Of a stretch of DNA of 20,367 nucleotides, positions 15,928 to 20,367 are shown piece after piece; position 1 is the stretch's first letter, and every line of letters starts with the position of its first letter. The DNA is taken from contig CAAEOZ010000102.1 in assembly GCA_900757715.1 (NCBI GenBank), positions 1 through 20,367 of the forward strand, written 5' to 3'. A model generated the notes under the pieces. It saw only the letters and a list, made by a program, of their open reading frames with translations, searched no databases and had not been told where the DNA came from. A program made the translations under genes and the position numbers. Source of the stretch: an uncultured Veillonella sp. Lineage in GTDB: Bacteria; Bacillota; Negativicutes; Veillonellales; Veillonellaceae.

Positions 15928-15998
15928 TTTGACTATTTGTTCTTTAGCATAACTCTATTATATTTGACTTTTTGACCTTAGTCAACATAAAAGTCAAA
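15928..15998 (-). promoter_or_regulatory. ctsR promoter with CtsR operator heptamers
   Basis: On the minus strand TTGACT (15980-15985) and TATAAT (15957-15962) are spaced by 17 bases. Almost the whole spacer is a CtsR-type repeat, GGTCAAA-A-AGTCAAA (15963-15977). Further heptamers lie at 15928-15934 (minus, in the leader), 15980-15986 (AGTCAAC, plus) and 15992-15998 (AGTCAAA, plus). The Bacillus consensus has three bases between heptamers, whereas here there is one. Confidence 0.82.
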
Positions 15999-16024
15999 TT
16001 TCATAAAAATAACGTTTGACTTTT
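15989..16024. repeat. Inverted repeat of CtsR-type half-sites
   Basis: AAAAGTCAAA (15989-15998) and TTTGACTTTT (16015-16024) are exact 10-base inverted copies with a 16-base spacer. Each contains one AGTCAAA heptamer. The arrangement lies between the ctsR promoter and that of the divergent SpeD-like gene, so it could serve either. Confidence 0.75.
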
Positions 16025-16042
16025 AATGTATTCTCATATAAT

Positions 16043-16071
16043 TGGACTTAATGCTTAAATCTATGTATAAT
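16043..16071 (+). promoter_or_regulatory. Probable promoter of the SpeD-like gene
   Basis: TATAAT (16066-16071) follows TGGACT (16043-16048, four of six -35 bases) by 17 bases, giving a start near 16078 and a leader of about 30 bases. A second TATAAT at 16037-16042 lies 15 bases after TTGACT (16016-16021), which overlaps a CtsR heptamer; that spacing is short but could allow CtsR control. Confidence 0.55.
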
Positions 16072-16106
16072 AAATGAGATATTATTTTCCGAAGGAAGGT
16101 GTTGTT

Positions 16107-16613
16107 ATGGCAGAAGCATTAGGACAAGAACTGTTAATTGATTTATATTCCTGCGATGAAGACGCAATTTCATCCGCTACAGCTGTACAGGAAAGTGTAG
16201 CAACCGCATTTGACTTAGCTGAACTTGATGTAGATGAAATCAGTTGTCAGGTTATGGACGAGGAAATCGCCCTCCTTTCTGTCGCACCAGGTTTTCACTT
16301 TACATTGCACACATATCCTGCACTTGGTTATGTAGCAGTTGATTTGTATTCCTTCGAGCAAACATTACCACTTACATTAATTATGAAAGCCTTACGTAAA
16401 TCTTTTAGAGCTGAAAAAGTAAAGGCAACAAGTGTGCAACGTGGCGACTTTGGTAACGAACGTGATATGAAGCCACGTCGCAAAACTAAAATTACTACAC
16501 TTGGTCGTGTTTCTCGTACACGCATCCAACTCAAACAAACAGGCGGCAAGTTGAAAAAACAAAGTGCTAAGGTTATCAAAACATTAGCTAAAAAGAGTGG
16601 CCTAAAAAAATAA
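16107..16613 (+). CDS. SpeD-like protein lacking AdoMet decarboxylase catalytic residues, with basic tail
   Basis: Residues 1-115 follow the class 1B AdoMet decarboxylase (SpeD) pattern: LGQELLIDLYSCD at the start, HFTLHTYPALGYVAVDLYSF in the middle, then an ALRKSFRAEKVKATSVQRG ending. Against the Thermotoga enzyme, as I recall it, His68 is kept. The serine that self-cleaves to make the pyruvoyl cofactor (ESH) is replaced by Phe63 in GFH, and the catalytic Cys83 (TCG) by Phe83 in SFE. It should therefore neither self-process nor decarboxylate. Residues 122-168 form a tail with 18 Lys/Arg and no acidic residue. The ATG at 16107 has AAGG seven bases upstream; an ATG at 16074 precedes the predicted transcription start. 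Function unknown. Confidence 0.8.
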   Translation: MAEALGQELLIDLYSCDEDAISSATAVQESVATAFDLAELDVDEISCQVMDEEIALLSVAPGFHFTLHTYPALGYVAVDLYSFEQTLPLTLIMKALRKSFRAEKVKATSVQRGDFGNERDMKPRRKTKITTLGRVSRTRIQLKQTGGKLKKQSAKVIKTLAKKSGLKK

Positions 16614-16630
16614 CATAAAATGAAAATGCA

Positions 16631-16660
16631 AAAAAGCTAGAGGATTTCCTCTAGCTTTTT
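16631..16660. terminator. Bidirectional terminator between SpeD-like gene and HAD gene
   Basis: AAAAAGCTAGAGG (16631-16643) and CCTCTAGCTTTTT (16648-16660) form a 13-bp stem with a short ATTT loop. T-rich ends on both strands (TTTTTATTT on plus, TTTTTTGCAT on minus) let it stop both converging genes. Confidence 0.92.
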
Positions 16661-16693
16661 ATTTGGGTTGATATGTAATTCTATTTATATAGC

Positions 16694-17377
16694 TTATCTA
16701 CGAACCATCATTTCTTCAAGATTGAGAACATCAGCAATTTCATCAACATCATCACAGATATATTCGACATCCGCTTCTTTTAACTCAGATTCTGTACCGT
16801 AACCATAGGTAACACCGATGGAGATACAGCCAAGTTCATTAGCTGCTTCTACATCGTACTTACGATCTCCAACCATGAATGTCAATCGACGACCATTTTC
16901 ATCAGTTAATGGGTTACCACATAGCGTGAGAGCTTTTTGAAGAATTTCTTTTTTGTGTAACAATCCCGCTTCGTAATTAGCACCAACAATAACATCAAAG
17001 TATGGTGTCAATTCAAAGTGATCAAGAATATCTTTAGCATAATGTTCTGGTTTTGCAGTAGCTACAGCTATAGTATATTGTTCAGTTTTGCATTTAGCCA
17101 ATAAGTCTACAATATTCGGATATACTTTATTTTCAAATTTACCAATGGTACCATAACGTTCACGGAATTTAAAGTATGTTTCTTCCGCTTGCTCAAAGGT
17201 CAGACCACAATATTCTTGAAAAGCATCTACCAATGGTGGTCCTAAGAACAATTGTAATGTTTCTTCATCAGGTACAGTATAACCGAAATGTTCCAATGCA
17301 AATTTAATGCTTTTAAGAATACCTTCTTGAGAGTCAGTTAAAGTTCCATCTAAATCAAATAATATCGTTTTCTTCAT
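16694..17377 (-). CDS. HAD-family hydrolase, phosphoglycolate phosphatase-like
   Basis: A 227-residue haloacid-dehalogenase superfamily phosphatase. Motif I is ILFDLDGTLTDS with nucleophile Asp8 and acid/base Asp10. The cap domain spans about residues 16-90. Motif II falls in IAVATAKPEHYA with Thr/Lys, and motif IV is MVGDRKYDVEAA with the metal-binding Asp. This is closest in pattern to Gph/PpaX-type enzymes that clear phosphoglycolate or pyrophosphate, but the substrate is not readable. It starts one base after the sufU stop without a good ribosome-binding site, so translation is probably coupled to sufU. The bidirectional terminator ends the operon. Confidence 0.88.
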   Translation of the reverse strand: MKKTILFDLDGTLTDSQEGILKSIKFALEHFGYTVPDEETLQLFLGPPLVDAFQEYCGLTFEQAEETYFKFRERYGTIGKFENKVYPNIVDLLAKCKTEQYTIAVATAKPEHYAKDILDHFELTPYFDVIVGANYEAGLLHKKEILQKALTLCGNPLTDENGRRLTFMVGDRKYDVEAANELGCISIGVTYGYGTESELKEADVEYICDDVDEIADVLNLEEMMVRR

Positions 17378-17378
17378 A

Positions 17379-17804
17379 TTATTTCTTTAAAGCCTCTTTC
17401 AATGTATGCCATGCAAGAACTGCACATTTTACACGTGCTGGCATGTTAGAAATATTTTGTAGAGCCATAGCATCTTCTAATTCTTCTAACTCATTTTCAT
17501 CGGTAATCTCTTTTTTAATCATACCTAAGAAAATTTCAACCAAACGAAGCGCTTCCTCAACGGATTTGCCCTTAATAATATCAATCATCATAGATGCAGA
17601 TGCTTGGCTAATAGCACAGCCAGAACCTGTATATGCAGCATCTTTAATGATACCATCTACTACATTGAGTTGTAATGTTAAATCATCACCACAACTAGGG
17701 TTATGGCCATGTTCAGAATTTGTAAATTCAGCTAATTCATGCTTATTACGTTTATCTTGGTTATGTTCCAAAATAAGTTCCGTATATAATTGATCCATTT
17801 CCAT
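17379..17804 (-). CDS. sufU: SufU, iron-sulfur cluster assembly sulfur acceptor (IscU/NifU family)
   Basis: Accepts persulfide sulfur from SufS for the SufBCD scaffold. In Firmicutes it is a zinc protein and sulfurtransferase. The 141-residue product has the three conserved cysteines at 38 (NPSCGDD, with Asp40), 63 (GSGCAISQAS) and 127 (RVKCAVLAW). The insertion between the second and third cysteines and the lack of the IscU LPPVK motif fit SufU rather than IscU. AGGAG lies about ten bases upstream of the ATG. It directly follows sufS, its partner. Confidence 0.95.
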   Translation of the reverse strand: MEMDQLYTELILEHNQDKRNKHELAEFTNSEHGHNPSCGDDLTLQLNVVDGIIKDAAYTGSGCAISQASASMMIDIIKGKSVEEALRLVEIFLGMIKKEITDENELEELEDAMALQNISNMPARVKCAVLAWHTLKEALKK

Positions 17805-17817
17805 TGTGGCAATTCTC

Positions 17818-19047
17818 CTAATCTTTAAAACCCATTACTGAACGAACAGTCTTCAATACTTCAAGGAACGCGTCTAAATCTTCCTTGCGAGTGTATAAGT
17901 ACATGCTTAAACGAGTGGATGCAGATACATTGTAGAACGCACCTAATGGTTGTGCACAATGATGACCAGAACGAACACAGATGCCCTTAGAATCCAAAAT
18001 TGTAGCTACATCATGAGGATGTACATCATCTACAGTGAACGCAATTACGCCATGTTTTTCCTTAGGGTTTTGAGAACCAATAACATGAACATGTGGCAAT
18101 TCAACAATCTTTGGAAGAATATAAGCTACTAACTCCTCTTCATAAGCTTCTATAGCATCCATACCAAAAGATTCTAAGTAATCGATAGCTGCATGCAACG
18201 AAACAGCACCATCTGCATTCGGAGTACCAGCTTCAAATTTATAAGGTAATTCATTAAATGTGGCAGATTGCTCTTTTACATATTCAATCATATCGCCACC
18301 TAATAAGAATGGAGGCATTGCTTCTAGCAATTCACGTTTACCATATAGGACGCCAATACCTTGAGATGCACACATCTTATGTCCAGAGAACACAAAGAAA
18401 TCACAATCTAATGCTTGAACGTCAATTTTTTTATGAGGTGTAGATTGAGCACCGTCTAGAACAACAATAGCACCTACAGAGTGAGCCTTCTCAGTTAATT
18501 CTTTTACAGGGAATTCCATACCAAGCACGTTACTAACATGAGCGAAAGCAACAATTTTAGTCTTTTCATCAATTTTATTGATTTCACCATCTTTTAAGTG
18601 CCCATGTTCATCAAGATACATGTATTCTAAGGTTGCCCCTGTTTGCTCTGCTACGTATTGCCATGTTACAAGATTTGCATGATGTTCAGCAACAGTAATG
18701 ACAATCTTGTCACCTTTTTTCACATTATGAAGGCCATAGCTGTGTGCAATCAAGTTCATTGACTCCGTACTATTACGTGTAAATATAACCTCTTCGCGTT
18801 CGCGAGCATTGATAAATTCAACTACGCGATCTCGTGCATTTTCATAGTCTTCAGATGCTTCAATGGCTAAAATATGAGAACCACGATGTGGGTTACCATT
18901 ACGTTGTGTCATATGTTCCACAACACGGTCAATTACGGACTGTGGAATTTGTGCAGTAGCACCACTATCTAAATAGATAACACGGTGCCCATTATGCTCT
19001 TTATGTAATATAGGAAAGTCTTTATATGCTTCTGCAATTGGTCTCAT
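17818..19047 (-). CDS. sufS: Cysteine desulfurase SufS
   Basis: A PLP-dependent enzyme that takes sulfur from L-cysteine, leaving alanine, and holds it as a persulfide for SufU. The 409-residue protein shows the group II pattern: TRNSTESMNLIAHS near 92-104, AEHHANLVTW, the PLP lysine Lys224 in FSGHKMCASQGIG, and the catalytic Cys364 in RSGHHCAQPLG, the same number as I recall for E. coli SufS. GAGG lies seven bases upstream of the start. Gene order sufD-sufS-sufU matches the Gram-positive suf operon. Confidence 0.97.
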   Translation of the reverse strand: MRPIAEAYKDFPILHKEHNGHRVIYLDSGATAQIPQSVIDRVVEHMTQRNGNPHRGSHILAIEASEDYENARDRVVEFINAREREEVIFTRNSTESMNLIAHSYGLHNVKKGDKIVITVAEHHANLVTWQYVAEQTGATLEYMYLDEHGHLKDGEINKIDEKTKIVAFAHVSNVLGMEFPVKELTEKAHSVGAIVVLDGAQSTPHKKIDVQALDCDFFVFSGHKMCASQGIGVLYGKRELLEAMPPFLLGGDMIEYVKEQSATFNELPYKFEAGTPNADGAVSLHAAIDYLESFGMDAIEAYEEELVAYILPKIVELPHVHVIGSQNPKEKHGVIAFTVDDVHPHDVATILDSKGICVRSGHHCAQPLGAFYNVSASTRLSMYLYTRKEDLDAFLEVLKTVRSVMGFKD

Positions 19048-19059
19048 AAAAACGCCTCT

Positions 19060-20106
19060 TTATATTTTATTACGTACAGCTACTAAAGCCGCTTCTTCAA
19101 TCGTTTCATCACCAATGCGATCAATAATAGGTCGAATCATAGATTCAACAATGATATGTTTTGCTTCTACCTCACTAAAGCCACGGCTCATGATATAGAA
19201 CAATTTATTATGATCAATTTGGCCTGCACTTGCTGCATGATTACCAACTACATTATCTTCTTTACACAATAAAAGTGGTAAAGAAATAGATTTTACAGTT
19301 GGATCTAACAATAAGCAAGTATCTTCTTCCGCCCCTTCAGAAGCAGTCGCACCACGAAGGAAATCAAGAGTGCCACGGAAGGATTTTTTTGAATTACCGC
19401 TTAGAGCACCTAAGGTATGAATATCACTAAATGATTTTTTACCACCATGACTCATAACCATAGAAATATCAAATTTTTGCTCTTTATTACCAAGATAAGC
19501 AATGTCATGAACCATACGAGATTCTTGGCCTACTAAATCATGATAGTAATTCAAGATATTTTCACTACCACCAATTTCAATATTGATGTATTCTACATCT
19601 GCTTTATCTTCTAATTTAGTGTATCTATGCTCGATATGTTGTACATGTTCAGATAAAAGATTTACCTTTTTTACCACAACCTTACCAGCTTCTTTAACAT
19701 CATACTCGTTTAAATAGCTAACATTTGTCAATGCATCGCCAGAACCAGTTACATAGAATTGTACTTCTAGTTCAGCACCTTCACCAACGATAAATTGAAA
19801 ACGATTTGCCACACGAGCATTAGCATCAATGCAGATGCCTACAACTTCCTTTGCCTTAGCTGGAACATTGATAGCATAACCTTCTGCATTATCTACCAAC
19901 GCTTGAACAGCATCCTTATTAGCACCTTCATATTTAGCATCTAACAGTGCTGTTCCTGTAGGCAACGGTGAAAGTATATTTTGATTCGCTTCTACAGCGA
20001 TGGATTGTACAGATGTATCTTCTCCAGCTAGAGAGCTTACAGTATGGTTAACACGTAACCATCTGAATGTCGGTCTAGGGAGTTCATTAAATAGTAATTC
20101 GCTCAT
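19060..20106 (-). CDS. sufD: Fe-S cluster assembly protein SufD
   Basis: Part of the SufBC2D scaffold that builds iron-sulfur clusters. The 348-residue protein is mostly beta-rich core (about residues 70-290), with the C-terminal family block VVGNHAASAGQIDHNKLFYI and SRGFSEVEAKHIIVESMIRP. The His in GNHAA corresponds to the conserved SufD histidine used for cluster building. It has no UVR or ABC motif, so it is not SufC. AAGGAGG lies four bases before the ATG, overlapping the sufB stop region. It is somewhat shorter than the roughly 420-residue SufD of E. coli; the missing part is N-terminal. Confidence 0.92.
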   Translation of the reverse strand: MSELLFNELPRPTFRWLRVNHTVSSLAGEDTSVQSIAVEANQNILSPLPTGTALLDAKYEGANKDAVQALVDNAEGYAINVPAKAKEVVGICIDANARVANRFQFIVGEGAELEVQFYVTGSGDALTNVSYLNEYDVKEAGKVVVKKVNLLSEHVQHIEHRYTKLEDKADVEYINIEIGGSENILNYYHDLVGQESRMVHDIAYLGNKEQKFDISMVMSHGGKKSFSDIHTLGALSGNSKKSFRGTLDFLRGATASEGAEEDTCLLLDPTVKSISLPLLLCKEDNVVGNHAASAGQIDHNKLFYIMSRGFSEVEAKHIIVESMIRPIIDRIGDETIEEAALVAVRNKI

Positions 20107-20115
20107 AATTCCTCC

Positions 20116-20367
20116 TTAACCGATAGAACCTTCTAATTCGAGATTAATTAGATTGTTCATTTCTACAGCATACTCAAGTGGTAATTCTTTGGAGATTGGC
20201 TCAACGAAACCACGAACGAGCATTGCACGAGCTTCTTCTTCACTAATACCACGTGTCATAAGATAGAAAATCGCTTCGTCGGAAATACGACCGATTTTAG
20301 CTTCATGACCTAAATCCACATTATCGTTTTCTACGATAATAGCTGGAATTGTATCAGATTGAGACTC
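20116..20367 (-). CDS. sufB: Fe-S cluster assembly protein SufB, C-terminal part (cut by window edge)
   Basis: The last 83 residues of SufB, the main scaffold subunit of the SufBCD complex. The frame stays open to the window edge, so the gene continues upstream. The visible part has SDTIPAIIVENDNVDLGHEA, with the conserved histidine, then GRISDEAIFYLMTRGISEEE and the family C-terminus VRGFVEPISKELPLEYAVEM ending in LELEGSIG. The SDTIP segment resembles actinobacterial-type SufB more than the CGAHTFPYIE version of E. coli and Bacillus. Nine bases separate it from sufD. sufC is expected upstream, outside the window. Confidence 0.93.
   Translation of the reverse strand, partial: ESQSDTIPAIIVENDNVDLGHEAKIGRISDEAIFYLMTRGISEEEARAMLVRGFVEPISKELPLEYAVEMNNLINLELEGSIG

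Noticed and set aside
16074..16106. Earlier ATG (16074) for the SpeD-like gene
   Set aside because: It lies at or before the predicted transcription start and lacks a Shine-Dalgarno; the ATG at 16107 has one and matches the SpeD N-terminus.
1..20367. Mobile elements, phage, CRISPR or defence genes
   Set aside because: No transposase, integrase, cas-like gene or regularly spaced repeat was seen; the genes are almost all core housekeeping genes.

Overview
The window is a compact, AT-rich chromosomal segment from a Firmicutes-lineage bacterium. The evidence is a ctsR-mcsA-mcsB-clpC heat-shock cluster, a T-box riboswitch in front of cysS, a SigH-type sigma factor and a SufB-D-S-U iron-sulfur cluster operon. 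The AT-rich codon use, the fused ispDF gene and the absence of disA and cysE from an otherwise Bacillus-like gene block suggest a member of the Negativicutes, possibly Veillonella. That assignment is inference from memory, not a search. I see no mobile element, CRISPR array, tRNA or rRNA gene.

Nearly everything is on the minus strand, so the window reads in transcription order from high to low coordinates. From 20367 to about 16694 lies the distal part of a suf operon: the sufB 3' end, sufD, sufS, sufU, then a HAD-family phosphatase one base after sufU. It ends at a bidirectional terminator (16631-16660) shared with the only plus-strand gene (16107-16613). That gene encodes a protein with the fold signature of bacterial S-adenosylmethionine decarboxylase (SpeD). 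It lacks the pyruvoyl-forming serine and the catalytic cysteine and carries a lysine/arginine-rich tail. It is the most unusual gene here.

The intergenic region 15894-16106 is a divergent control region. It has a strong promoter for ctsR whose whole spacer is filled by CtsR-type heptamers, and further heptamers extend toward the SpeD-like gene. Leftwards come ctsR, mcsA and mcsB (protein quality control by arginine phosphorylation), a 234-bp gap with two adjacent inverted repeats, clpC, and a strong hairpin. A housekeeping run follows: radA, a PIN/TRAM membrane protein (YacL type), ispDF and gltX, ending at a clear terminator at 5722-5758.

Next is a single BASS-family transporter gene with its own promoter (4689-5660). 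Then comes a cysteine-responsive T-box leader driving cysS, mrnC, rlmB and the NYN-domain gene yacP. Finally sigH has its own promoter, overlapped by a 17-bp palindrome, and overlaps secG by the ATGA arrangement. The layout matches the classical Bacillus block from ctsR to sigH, except that disA and cysE are missing and a BASS transporter sits between gltX and cysS.
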